Below are positions 1 to 10,658 of a stretch of DNA of 64,000 nucleotides, piece after piece (position 1 is the stretch's first letter; each line of letters begins with the position of its first letter). A program made the translations under genes and the position numbers. Source of the DNA: Neckera pumila (Eukaryota; Streptophyta; Bryopsida; Hypnales; Neckeraceae); contig OZ018411.1 of NCBI GenBank assembly GCA_963969595.1, positions 11,224,501 to 11,288,500 of the forward strand. The letters run 5' to 3'. The notes under the pieces were generated by a model. It saw nothing but the letters and a program-made list of their open reading frames with translations. It did no database searches and had not been told where the DNA came from.

Positions 1-388
1 AACTACTTTAAAGTTTTTTTTAGAGTAGAGAATCCATAACTGCCCGCAATTCAAAAACCCTCATAACTTTTGACTCATTGATTGAGATAGAATAACTCAA
101 AGCTTTTTAAGTATATATAAATGTAGAGAACCAATTTCTTTTTTAAATTCCGAAAAAAATGATTTTTTCATATCTGCCCAAACTGCCCAATTACGAAAAA
201 AAGTAACATATTAGGTCACAACTTTTGACTCGTATTTCGAATGTCATGAAACTTGGTACACATGAAGATATTCCTTGCCCCCACCTTCTATTAAAATTTC
301 AGCCTCAAATATGGATATCTCTAGTCACACGTACCTGCCCAAAATTTCTATACGGCCAAAAAACGCATGTTGGTCCTTTAGGGGTTAA
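1..388. mobile_element. Right end of a TTAA-flanked (piggyBac-like) non-autonomous element
   Basis: The stretch ends in GGTCCTTTAGGGG followed by TTAA at 385-388. This is the inverted form of the TTAACCCCTAAAG-type left ends seen at 17494, 37972, 42852 and 62653. The left end lies outside the window, so the start is a window limit and not a boundary. The interior is AT-rich with no supported coding sequence. CCC-beginning ends next to TTAA match the known piggyBac pattern; that assignment is inference. Confidence 0.55.
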
Positions 389-2910
389 AGTTCCAAGAGG
401 CATTAGAAAAATCTCAAGCCTCCAAAGGGGCTACTCCAAAATAACCACATTAGAAAAAATTTCATCCCTCAACAAGGTCACTAGCCTTGCACCCCCGTGG
501 TGCAATTATGAAATTAAAAATAAAAATAAAAATAATTTGAAAATTTGAAATCACGACATGGTCGCGCTGTCAACACCACGTGAGTGCCGTTAGATTTTAA
601 TATTTTTAAATATATTTTTCAAGAAAATAAAATAAAATAAAACATTATTTTGATGGTCTTTTTGGTAAATGACCATCTCCATAGAGCTGTTGCAAATGGC
701 CAATTTTGATTTTGTGTATTTACTTATTTTCACGATTTTTTCCTAATTAAAACATGAAGGTATGTATTTTCTTGTGACTTAGCACTTTTCAAGTTTTCCT
801 ACTTAGTGAACTCACCTATGAAGTTCCTTCTCTGGGAACCTTTGTCTTAAAGGTGTATACACTAGTCATATTTTTTGAATTTTTAAAAAATTAGTTTTCT
901 AATTTTAAAGTATTTCCCAAAAAATCAAACAAACGCCAAAAATAATACAAGTGTTTCTTGCAATCACCCAAAAGTGCATTTTTTGCCTATTCCCGCGCAG
1001 CTGTTATTACAACGATAGTGTCACAGGAACCAAGTTTTACGTGTTAAAAATTTATAAAAAATTAAAAAAAACAAAAAACAAAATAGTCTTAAAAAAAAAA
1101 AAAAAACCCACGAAATCTAACCAATTTGACTTTTGCAAAAAATAGTCAAGCCATGACTATTTTTGGAAATAAAAATTGTATCTACAGTTTGTTTATTTTT
1201 TATTTTTTTCAACACATGGACCATTGTATCTGCTGTTTTTAACATTATAGATAGTGTTTAAATTTATTTTGTTTTCAATTAAGTCATATTAAATTCAATC
1301 AAGCCACAAAATTTGGCTTAATAGGATTGAATTTGATTTAATTTAATTTAGTTTGACTGAATTGAAAAAATAAGTTTCAAATAATCCAAATTAAGCGAAA
1401 TTGATTAAGTGGCTATTGAAGCTAGCTAGCTTCAATAGTTGCTTAATCATTTTGTGAGTAACAAAATGAGAATAGGAGTCCTTTATGGAATTGGGATTGT
1501 AGAAGGGTTTACAACCTCTGTGATGGACAATTTCATTAAAATGGCAATATTATTGCACCATTTCGGGTGTGACACTTTGACCATCTAGAATAGGTATAGA
1601 GTTTAGAATAAGTGTTTTGAAACATCTAGGATAGGTATAGATTTGAAGACAGCCGTTTTGAACTATAAAAGCGCCAAGTTCCGGAACGGCGCCATTTTAA
1701 TGAAATTGACCATAAATGTTAAAAAATTTCACATTTGAAGGAAATTAATGATGTTTTCACAATCAATCTTTGAATGAATTTGCAGATCAATGTTCAATGA
1801 TATTTCATTCAATAATTAATATTTTGTATGGAAAAAATTATAAATTATATTTGTGTTGAAATGTTTTTCTAACATATTTATATATTTTTTGAAACTGAAC
1901 TATCAAAATGATTTCTTACAATTTATGATGCATTACATAATTTTTTTGATGAAAGACTTAAATTGTTTTTTATACAAATTATATTTTGTAGCAAACATAA
2001 ATTTTGAGACTTTTGTCTAAGGTCGTGGGATTTAGGGATTTTTTGAAACTTCTTTGTAAGATAGAATAACACATTAGATTTTTGGTATCATCATTTTCAT
2101 TTCAATTGGTGCCCAATAGAAAAAGTTATGCCACTCTAAATACAAATTAAAAGTTGCTAGGTAGCAAAAGAAATCCATAAAAATTTGAAATAAAACTTTA
2201 AAAATTTGTTTCCTACAGATTATATATTTGTTTAAATAGAAAGCTTTAATCTAGTTATCTAGACCATTTGGATTAGTGATGTGAAGATTAGAAAGCTTGT
2301 TTTTTGGAAAATTATAGCATTTTCTTGAAAAAATAATGTATTGTCTTTGTTTTCGAACTCAATTTTAAAAAATTTTAAAAAATATTCACAAGGTTTAATA
2401 TGCTTGCTAGAATAATCTCACATTGCAATAAATTTCAGCCCTCTACAGGGCTGCTAGAATGCATGAATATGTGCATTTAGGAAACATATCAGCCAAAAAG
2501 GCAGTCAGGCAATCTGTAAGTAAGCAGTCAGCCAAAGTGCTTCATTGGAATTCCGATAAAAAATCTATTTTTATTATTTTAAAAAAAATTAAAAATTAAA
2601 AAAATCACTGTAATTGCATATTTGCCGAAACCCTAATGACCCTATATAGGATCTAGATTTTTTGTAATGTCGTTGGGATTAATGAATTTTAGTTCGATCC
2701 TAGAGCGATTAGTGATTTAGTTATTTCTTCAATCTCAAACCTACTTCTACTTCACTAATTCTTAAGGAATGAAAATCAGTAATTTTTTTCAAAACTTTCT
2801 TTTCTAAACTTTCAATTCAATTTTTCAACATGCATTTTTTTAAATCAATGTTGGTATTGAATGAACCAAGCTTTTAACTTACATTCATACAAATCCAATT
2901 GTATTTTGAG
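389..2910. other. AT-rich stretch without a recognisable gene
   Basis: No open reading frame here resembles a known protein; those present are short and rich in A/T codons. The only structured feature I see is the 48-base palindrome at 1402-1449. Around 2440-2530 there is a short GC-richer patch containing several CAGTCAG/CAGCC words that I cannot assign. Confidence 0.6.
1402..1449. repeat. Near-perfect palindrome centred on GCTAGCTAGC
   Basis: TGATTAAG at 1402 is mirrored by CTTAATCA ending at 1449, and the arms meet with no loop at GCTAGCTAGC. One strand could fold into a stem of about 24 bp with one or two mismatches. No direct repeats flank it clearly, so it is not shown to be a transposon. 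Confidence 0.6.
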
Positions 2911-2911
2911 T

Positions 2912-3745
2912 TTTCAAGAGAAAAAAAAAGCTATATGTATACATATGGAGTGGTAGGAGATAGAACAATCTATATGGAATAAATAAATTGGACTTTTTAG
3001 TTTCTCAAGCACTTATAATTAAGCTAGGATCAAAGAATTGTGTCAAAAGTAGAATTTTAGACCGCATTTAGGCATAGAAGAATAACTTTTCTCAAAAAAC
3101 TAAAAAAAGTTGGTAAATGAAGATGAATTTCACCTCCAAAATTCCGTTTAGCATTTTGAATCTCCAATCAAAAGTTATGAACAAATTTGAAAGAGGGGTT
3201 GGAATGGACATTTTCTTTAACATTTTTTAAAATCCTCTTTCAAATTTGTCCATAACTTTTGATTGGAGATTCGAAATGCCAAATGGATTTTGAAGGTGAA
3301 ACTTGTCTTAATTTACCAACTTTCTTTAGTTCAAAGTTCTTAGAGAAAAGTTATTCTACTATGCCTAAATGAGGTCTGAAATTTCACTTTAAACACTTTC
3401 CTACTTTTGACATAACTATGAGTGCTTGAGAAACTACAGATTCTAATTTATTTATCCCACATAGGTTCTTCTACCTCCTACCACCTATAGAGTTGTTTTT
3501 TCACTTGAAATAAATGTTATTGATGGCAAATGGTTGTAGTGCATTATTCATTGGATTCTTTGCCAACATCTTTTTCTACAAATATTTGTTGATTTGTATG
3601 TGTGGTCCTAAAATTAACAAAAGAAAATGAAACATACCATAATGTATTGCCACTATCCTGGTACCTACGTTTACATTAATTATGTGAGGATGAATTTCGT
3701 GGATGAGGGGGAAAGGCAACCTCTTTGAAGGCTACTGAATGTTAT
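2912..3745. repeat. Palindromic (foldback) repeat, copy 1, with shared flank
   Basis: From 2912 to 3510 the sequence is one long inverted repeat. The left arm contains CTCCAATCAAAAGTTATG and the right arm its reverse complement, meeting near 3215. Its outer ends are TTTTCAAG and CTTGAAA. A diverged second copy lies at 58679-59284 and an interrupted third at about 51350-52137. Homology with the 58.7-kb copy continues past the right arm to about 3745 (59545 in the other copy), so the palindrome may be one part of a larger element of about 830 bp. No coding sequence is evident. Confidence 0.7.
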
Positions 3746-4431
3746 GCTCCCCTTTGGTCCCGAACCAATATAGTAAGTTATTTCGCCCACAAAAGCTTGC
3801 TAATTCATTTTTTTTTAAATCTCAGCTTAACTGCAGAAAGAGCACTGGCACGGATATGCCACAGGCACTGGATGGCGAGGAATGATAGCACATCGGCGAG
3901 CGTGCGCCGTCCGTGGATGCGCTTCGGTGGCGAGCTCCGCATGAGACCGCGAGACACAAAGTGAAAATTTTGAATCAGAGATTCTGCTTTCACTTTCACT
4001 TCTCTGCCACTTTCCGTCCCCTTTTCACCTGCCATCGCGCTCGCAAGTGCCCTGCAGTCTGTCTAACCAGAAACCGCTCTCTGGCCGTCCATGGCTTGCA
4101 TTCAGTATGGCCATTTTCAGGACCTGCGTCACGCATGTCGACGGTGCTGCAGGCGCAAAGCTCTTGCAGCTGGGATCATATTACGATCAATCCTCGCTGG
4201 ATCAATAATTGCAGCCCCTTTCGATCAAGTATTCATCAATTGTTACAAAAGTATCTCCCCTTATCGAATACCAAATCTGAAACGCAATGTGATCGTAGTT
4301 TAGCTATAGTTCCATCTCTTAAGAACGGTGTCTTGGACTTCTCTGCAGAATCTAGCAGCGTTAGCCTTACTTGTAGCCGGATTGACGTTTCTGTATTCGA
4401 GGAGATTGAACGTTCGCGACGGCAGCCGCAA

Positions 4432-4758
4432 TGATGTCGCAGACGACTTCTGCGGCCAGCTTGGCTGGTGGGCTTACTGCTAACAGCCGGCTCAGTGCGA
4501 AAGCGCGAGTGGTGGCGGCGCCGAGATTACCCACGTCGTTAGAAGGGTGAGTTCGATGCGAGGCCGGCAAGGGGCTGCGCGAGACCATCGATGAGAGGAC
4601 CTAAAACGAGATCACGGAGGGAGACATCCGGAGCAACATGCAGACCAACGAGTCGGAGCAGCGATCCTACTTCTGTGCCAAGCCCACGGTGGGATTCGAC
4701 CTGGCCGTCGGTGTCACCCCCCGCCCGGCACCCTTGAAGGACCCCGTCTTCTATTAAA
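4432..4758 (+). pseudogene. Possible decayed nuclear gene for a plastid protein
   Basis: One frame starting with ATG at 4432 begins with a Ser/Ala/Arg-rich segment (SLAGGLTANSRLSAKARV) like a chloroplast transit peptide. It meets an in-frame TGA at 4546 and a TAA near 4600, and otherwise stays open to the TAA at about 4758. The local composition is GC-rich against AT-rich surroundings. I do not recognise the mature part. The two stops make a decayed copy likely, but a short real 38-residue ORF or chance are alternatives. The GC-rich upstream stretch (3830-4430) carries overlapping frames with no recognisable domain. Confidence 0.3.
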
Positions 4759-6028
4759 TCAGGATGACAGGAATTGTACAGATTCTTGGACTTCCAATGC
4801 ATACCAGAGAGAATTTAGTGTGCGAGAATTTTGCAGAAGGTGTGTCTACGAAGATAGTGTGTGTTCTTGCACTCAATCCTGGACGATTAATTGTTCTAGT
4901 TTGTAAATTCCTTTTATTGAAAATAGCAAAGCTTTGGGGCTTCCGATCGTATTCAATGAACCGATCGATCCTTTCTGCGAAATCCTGTGGAGGTTGGTAC
5001 TGTTATCTATGTATGCTTTGCATAATTCAGGTTATTAAGTTATTTTGTAACAGAATTACCATTTGGAGAATTTCAACTATTTACAAGTTTGTGAGTTTCA
5101 GAATTGATTCAGAACTCCAAAATGGGATTTGAATTTATAGTCCATGATTCCAGGGGAGGTTGGTACGTACTTTCAGGAAATAAATTGAATATTCTGTCCA
5201 ATGTGATAATAAACTAGCTAATGAAGGAACAGAGCAGATATTAATTTTGCTTAGTAGAGTGGAAAAGCTTCATAATATTGATATGCAGTGACACAATAAA
5301 ATTGACATTCTTTACTCCGTGACAGTACTCTGCTAGAGCTGGTTGATAATATTGTGAATCAGCTGCCTCTCAATGATTGTGGTTCGTTAAGTCCACACTG
5401 GTTTTGAATATGCAGCTCGACTTTCAATTGCAGCAACCAAGGATGTTTGGAAGCGTGTACAAGCACTGGTCGCCCTCTAACGGTGTGTTTACACTTGGTG
5501 TTAGGGGTGATGTTTGCAATGTGAATCTAGTCCAGAATTAGGCCAAAATTCTTTCCTAATACTCCAGTAATAATATTCTTTAACATCAAGTGTGAACATA
5601 TCATAACTTAGCATCTTATTTTTCCCAAAGGTTAGTTATCCGTATTTAATTTTGAATGGCAGCATCAAGGCTTTAAAATACTTGGAGGGATTCAAACAAT
5701 TAATGATCAATAGGGGTGTCATGCCTTCTCCTAGAATGGAACTTCTATGGAGAGTACCAAATTTCTTATACTCTTGTTTTGAGAAGGTATAGAGAAGCCA
5801 AATATAGGAGCCTTTCTTCGTGAAGAAGGTATTACACCACCTTTTGAGAATGGAAGATGGAGAATGGAAAATGGAGAAACTTTTTTGTGCTCATTCTTCA
5901 CCTTAAGAGGAAAAGAAAAGAAATTCTCAATTTTCAAAGAAGTGGTCCTTTGCAATGCAAGGAGAAAATGCCACATCCTTATTTTCTGAAGATTGAAAAT
6001 GGAGAGAAGAAGATGTGACAACTGACAA
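4759..6028. other. Stretch without a recognisable gene
   Basis: Only short, unconvincing frames occur. At 5800-6010 the minus strand is purine/pyrimidine biased and gives a 96-residue frame of low complexity with no known domain. I see no transposon ends until the hairpin at 6029. Confidence 0.5.
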
Positions 6029-6068
6029 CCCCCTAATATGAAAATATTAGGGGGTACTACAATTCTAG
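6029..6068 (+). mobile_element. Helitron-like 3' terminus (candidate)
   Basis: A perfect 11-bp stem (CCCCCTAATAT at 6029-6039 and its complement at 6044-6054) closes on a GAAA loop. Ten bases later comes CTAG (6065-6068) followed by T. Helitrons characteristically end in a short hairpin about 10-12 bases before CTRR, inserted before a host T, which is the arrangement seen. I could not find the matching 5' TC end or a second copy, so the call is tentative. A chance hairpin or a remnant terminator are alternatives. Confidence 0.35.
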
Positions 6069-6980
6069 TTGAGTTAATTCATATTGTGCACTTGAAAGTA
6101 ATATTACTAATTTATACGAATTTGAGAAGTATGCAAATTTGCTAGGCACATTGTATGAAACTTATCATCAACATTCATCCAAAATTCATCCAAAGTAGTC
6201 TAAGGAGTTGTTCTAGTCACCATCCTAGTCAAATGTTTAATATCCATAACCAAAATCATTTGATACCACGGGGCCGTCATTGTTAGGAAAACCCTAATTT
6301 TCGGACGACTTCAATCCACACAGACAACCCCGTCGTCGTCTCTCTAGCGAGCCTTTCTGCTCTTGCTCTCCACTGGTAGCAGCAGCAGGCGCCTCTCCGA
6401 CCTCATACAACATGCCAATTTACTTCAATTCGTCACACTCCCTTCCACCTAGTTGATGTTGAGATGTTTGCAATGTCAATCCATTTCAGCTTGGTCATCA
6501 GTAATATTGCACTCTTGTTGCAGTTGATCAGATACTGATTAACTGTGCTACCTGGATCGGAGAGAGACCGCCTAGCAGCACTCGCTAGCTGGCTCCACCA
6601 CCCGGAGGTTCCTCAAGCACAAGGCTGCTACTCCACCACACTACAATTCCAGGTGACTGCAGTCGGTATTTTGTTAACGGAGTCAGGATATCGATGATTG
6701 TTTAAGTTTACGATTTCTTTAGGATCCTACTGACTAGCTTGGTCGGAGCACTTCTCCTCCCTCGGCTTGTCGTGTGCAGGCACCTTCCCGTCTTTTAATG
6801 TCACGGTATTCCTGACCCACGTACTAATCCTACAGTACGCACTCCCTAAATTCCACCTCGCTTCACCGTGATTTTGTTCTTTTCATTCCATTTCATCGTG
6901 ATCTTCAGCAGTACATGCGCATCTCTAAGATCTCCCGTTGCAATTAACCTAATCGTGTGGGATCGGAATATCGTAGGTGG

Positions 6981-7337
6981 CAGGGTTATCACCCTGGACC
7001 GCCTGTCCAGTTGAGTTTCGCCCGTCCGCTTGTCCGATGTAGTCAACGTATAGTTGACTTTATCTTTAAGTCCCCCGCCCCATCTTTAAGTCCCCGCCCT
7101 TAAGTCCCCGTCCAGTCCCTTAAGTCCTTGCCCCGTCTTTAAGTCCCCGCCTTTAAGTCCCCGTCCAGTCCCTTAAGTCCTCGCCCCGTCTTTAAGTCCA
7201 CGCCCTTAAATCCCTGCCCAGTCCTTTAAGTCCTCGCCCAGTTGCCCAGCTCCATGGTTTTGATTTTTGTGCAAACCCGTCCAGATCGTCCGTCCGGGAC
7301 GTCCGGTGACCCTAGAATGCCCGATGTGACAACCCTG
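6981..7337. mobile_element. hAT-type MITE, copy 1, with 8-bp target duplication
   Basis: The element begins CAGGGTTATCAC and ends GTGACAACCCTG, forming terminal inverted repeats. It is flanked on both sides by GTAGGTGG (6973-6980 and 7338-7345), a perfect 8-bp target-site duplication as hAT transposases make. The interior (about 7060-7240) is a short array of variants of TTAAGTCCCCGCCC. At 357 bp and without coding capacity it must have been moved by a transposase made elsewhere. An inverted relative lies at 8551-8795. Confidence 0.85.
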
Positions 7338-7692
7338 GTAGGTGGCCGCAAGAGCTTCACTACAGGGACGCTTCATCAAGTCAACTCTCTTGAAGCTAAG
7401 CCCTAGTCTCTGGAGAAGCTTCAATTCGCCCCACGTTTTGCTTTTCCAGGTGACTCGCAATTCCAATATTTCGGTAGCATTGTGCAGAATAGTGAGAATA
7501 CAACCTGAACGTGTCATGAACGTTAAGTTGTCGGAGTTTCCATGTGGTACTTACTGAGACGTGCATGTTAAAAGTATGCTGTTGTAATCCGGACTTACGT
7601 GCTGTATTGGCGCTTGCCAGGGCTGCACCAACATGAACCCTCCTAAAAATTCGTCGACAAAACCCGAGCACCTTGTTTCGGTGCCGAAGACA

Positions 7693-7875
7693 TGCCCCTG
7701 GTTGGACTGTCCGAACCCGACCATTACAATTGTCTAGAGAGGCTCCCGCTTACAACTGCAGTACCATTGCTATGGATGCTGGCGGAAGTTCAATATGGTG
7801 GAGCACAACGGGGTTGGGCGAGACAAGTGCTTCCACCCAAAAGGTGGCTTTGACTACACACCCCACACATGAAGG
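7693..7875 (+). pseudogene. Decayed zinc-finger-like coding fragment
   Basis: One frame reads CPWLDCPNP, then, after an in-frame TAG near 7735, continues through HCYGCWRKFN and DKCFHPKGGFDYTP to a TGA. The paired cysteines and histidines suggest a former zinc-binding module, but I do not recognise the family. After the stop the next frame stays open for about 30 codons, suggesting a frameshift. With a stop, an apparent frameshift and a hAT MITE about 350 bp upstream, this is more likely a relic than an active exon. Confidence 0.3.
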
Positions 7876-8550
7876 ATGAGAAGGATGCGCCTAAGCTTCT
7901 TGAGATCCAGACAACAAGCCAATCAGGTACAGCTTGCAAGACCATCCCCACTGCAGGACGATGACCATGATACCACCATTAAATTGGTACTAGGTTTCAG
8001 TAAGAACGTAGTTTTGGCAAAGTTTGTGTACAATAGTAGATCGAGACTTGATCTAGGTTCCCTTAAGAAACTAACTGCCCTGTTTAGTGAATACTTCCAT
8101 GATTACGTATGAGGTGCATGTTGACGTATAATCTAACTCCTATAGTTGCATGCTGAAGTTGTAGGGCCGAGCCGGAAACAGACCTACAAACACCCGAGCC
8201 GACGATCAATGGCGAAGTCATCGACGACGAAGGATGATAAGGCAGATGATACTACGAATGAGGTGCATGCTGCAGAGCCGAATTAGAAACGGACCATGAG
8301 AGCAAATGTGAATCATGAGATAAACGAAAAGGCAAGTTGAATCCATTGTTGTCATGACTGCCAACTGTAAAATAATATACAACATATAATATGAAACTAA
8401 TGGTTTCAACATTAATATTGAATAAGTAATTTTTGAAATGCATGCACAAATCGATCATAGTCCAAGCACTTACTAGCTTTGTTTCATCTTAATAATTCTT
8501 AAAATTCTGAAGCCTTCAATTCCTTGTATAATACATTATTAATATGCACT

Positions 8551-8795
8551 CAGGATTGTCACATCGGGCGTTCCAGGGTCAATGGACGGACGGACGGTCC
8601 GGACGGGTTTGCACAGAAATCAAAACCATGGAGCTAGGCTACTGGGCAGGGACTTAAAGGACTGGGCAAGGACTTAAGGGTGTAAACTTAAAGACGGGGC
8701 AGGGACTTAAGGATAAAGTCAACTATATGTTGACTACATCGGACGGGCGGACGGGCGAAACTCAACCGGACGGGCGGTCCAGTGTAATAACCCTG
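8551..8795. mobile_element. hAT-type MITE, copy 2 (inverted relative of copy 1)
   Basis: The ends are CAGGATTGTCACATCGGGC and GTAATAACCCTG, matching the reversed ends of the 6981 copy. The flanks TATGCACT (8543-8550) and TACGCACT (8796-8803) agree at 7 of 8 positions, consistent with an older 8-bp target duplication. The interior again carries GGGACTTAAGG-type units, fewer than in copy 1, explaining the shorter length of 245 bp. Other shared internal blocks include a GTTGACTACATCGGACGGGC stretch. Confidence 0.8.
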
Positions 8796-8873
8796 TACGC
8801 ACTGTCTATCATTTTTAAACCCTTGAGTTATTAGCTCTAAAATTAGCGTAGTGGTCTTTTATTCGACCTACAG

Positions 8874-9335
8874 GATACAACACTTATTGCCACCTTGGGC
8901 AAAGATCATGGCATTGGAATCGCATCAAGTTCGACCTTGCGCATAATCGACATCGTCACAAAATTTAATGGATTTGGTGCCGAGGAAGCTCATCATGGTC
9001 CTGGAACTCGGACCTCTCCGACCTCGGACAACCCGAGCGACATCATGAAGAACCTCGACGATCTCTTTGGTGAAGATGGATTTGACACTCCAATGTGTGA
9101 GATGTTCAAGAGTCCAGAGGCATATGTCCTTTGGGACGATGAGGTTGACGGCGCTGGAATCGTGCCTGTTGCTGCCATCGACAAGAATTCAATTGTACAG
9201 GACACCAGTGGTTTGAGTAACGCCGCAAGTGGGGATGTTACAGAGCCTACTCAGCCTAGGCGTAGAGCCATGACGATAAAGTTTGCCTCAGGCGTTGAAG
9301 ACTATCTATTATTGACTCCAAGGCTAGACTACTGA
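8874..9335 (+). CDS. Hypothetical acidic protein fragment (possible exon)
   Basis: An open frame runs from a possible CAG acceptor at 8871-8873 to a TGA at 9333-9335, about 153 codons; its first internal Met is at 8895. It is balanced in composition, unlike the chance frames around it, and contains an acidic stretch (DDLFGEDGFD) and a basic one (PRRRAM). I do not recognise a domain. A strong GTATGT donor follows the stop at 9349, so the model may be wrong or the gene damaged. It could be the continuation of the fragments at 7693-8112, or part of a captured gene. Confidence 0.35.
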   Translation, partial: DTTLIATLGKDHGIGIASSSTLRIIDIVTKFNGFGAEEAHHGPGTRTSPTSDNPSDIMKNLDDLFGEDGFDTPMCEMFKSPEAYVLWDDEVDGAGIVPVAAIDKNSIVQDTSGLSNAASGDVTEPTQPRRRAMTIKFASGVEDYLLLTPRLDY

Positions 9336-10044
9336 CCATTTCGATCAGGTATGTGGTGCTTTGAATTTGAATTTCACCCTGAAATACAAATATACTTAGT
9401 AAATCGTGAAACTCTGAAATGTTACATTATTAAAACAATATACTCCCCTAATGCAACATTCTCAGATAGAAATGCTAACTGATTTTCGTCCTAATCAACC
9501 TTTTTGATCATTCAGCTTAATAACCTGATTCCAGATTATGGTTTATAATTAAAATGTCAATTTCGTTATATTGTGCTCTATAGGTCCCAGGATAATTCAC
9601 GACATTGCCAGTGTAAAGGCGGGCGTATTCAAAGTTTCAAACCCAAATCTATATATAACAGTCCTAGCTAGTTTTTTGAGCTCTTTGCAACTGAATGTCT
9701 CAATTGCATGCAAACTGAATTTTGCAGAGTTATGTTATGTTGCAGGGAATCGGACCAACTGGATCACTGGTTTTTGAAAGATAAGGATGCAATTGAAATG
9801 GCTCTCTTCTACCTCTACCAACAAATTTTGGCTTACGGCTCCAATTTAAGCTCCTTTTTTTCCTCAGCAGAGTGATGGAATTCAGAGTTACTAGAGCAAC
9901 TCTTGCTGCGAGTGGACTTTTTAAATCATTAATTGCTCACGAGCATGGAGAGTGAATCATTTTGTTAATTTTGGGTTTGTTTTTTCTAGGCTATCTCGGA
10001 GGCCACTTTTTGGTTACTAAATTATTGATTTTCTATAGATTCAG

Positions 10045-10188
10045 GCAAATAATATGGTTGTACTAGATTTTGCAAAACGCAATGAAGTGCGTGATTTTGG
10101 TTCTGAAGACATTAGTTTTTGTGGCACCTTAAGAGTGGAGCCTGGAGCACCGAAAAGGCAGTCAACTAGTGGTTCCTGTTTTGTCTGA
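10045..10188 (+). CDS. Possible small terminal exon, function unknown
   Basis: After a TTCAG acceptor at 10040-10044 a frame stays open for 47 codons, containing FAKRNEVRDFGSEDISF and ending RQSTSGSCFV before TGA. Its codon composition is more protein-like than its neighbours. It could belong with the frame at 8874-9335, but I cannot join the two with confidence. No domain is recognised. Confidence 0.2.
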   Translation, partial: ANNMVVLDFAKRNEVRDFGSEDISFCGTLRVEPGAPKRQSTSGSCFV

Positions 10189-10612
10189 TGACGGTTTCAT
10201 GACTGCAGAAAGGGCTTGATCATTCAAATATTGGGCAACTGGACGAGAGGGGTGTGTATTGCTCATATTTTCTGCATTTAACTTCCAATGTACAATTTTT
10301 TTTTGAATTTACGCACCTTTTCTGTTACATTTGTGTACATAGTTATAACTTAGATGCCTCAATTTCATCAAATTAGTCATAAAATGAAGGTTTTTAAGGT
10401 TGAGAATTCAAACATTTATTCAGATGAATGAGAACTCAAGATATTTGAATGAAGTTTTGTGCTGAAACATTTCTTGATCATCATCCATAATATGGACTTT
10501 AGAGCACTAGCCTGGGGTTTGAATGCTTATAAGCATTCACTTGTTGAACGTGTGTTTCTATTGTAAGTTGGATCACTCATTACAGAAAATTTCAGCCCAA
10601 TTCAGGGCCGTT

Positions 10613-10658
10613 GGAAGTTGACATGCCATGCTATTGTTTGCATGGCTTGTCAACTTCC
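10613..10658. repeat. Stem-loop with 19-bp arms
   Basis: GGAAGTTGACATGCCATGC at 10613-10631 pairs with 10640-10658 with one mismatch across an 8-base loop. A second, imperfect stem at 10765-10819 (AAATTTCAGG paired with CCTGAAATTT) lies close by, suggesting a small foldback-rich element. No coding content. Confidence 0.6.
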
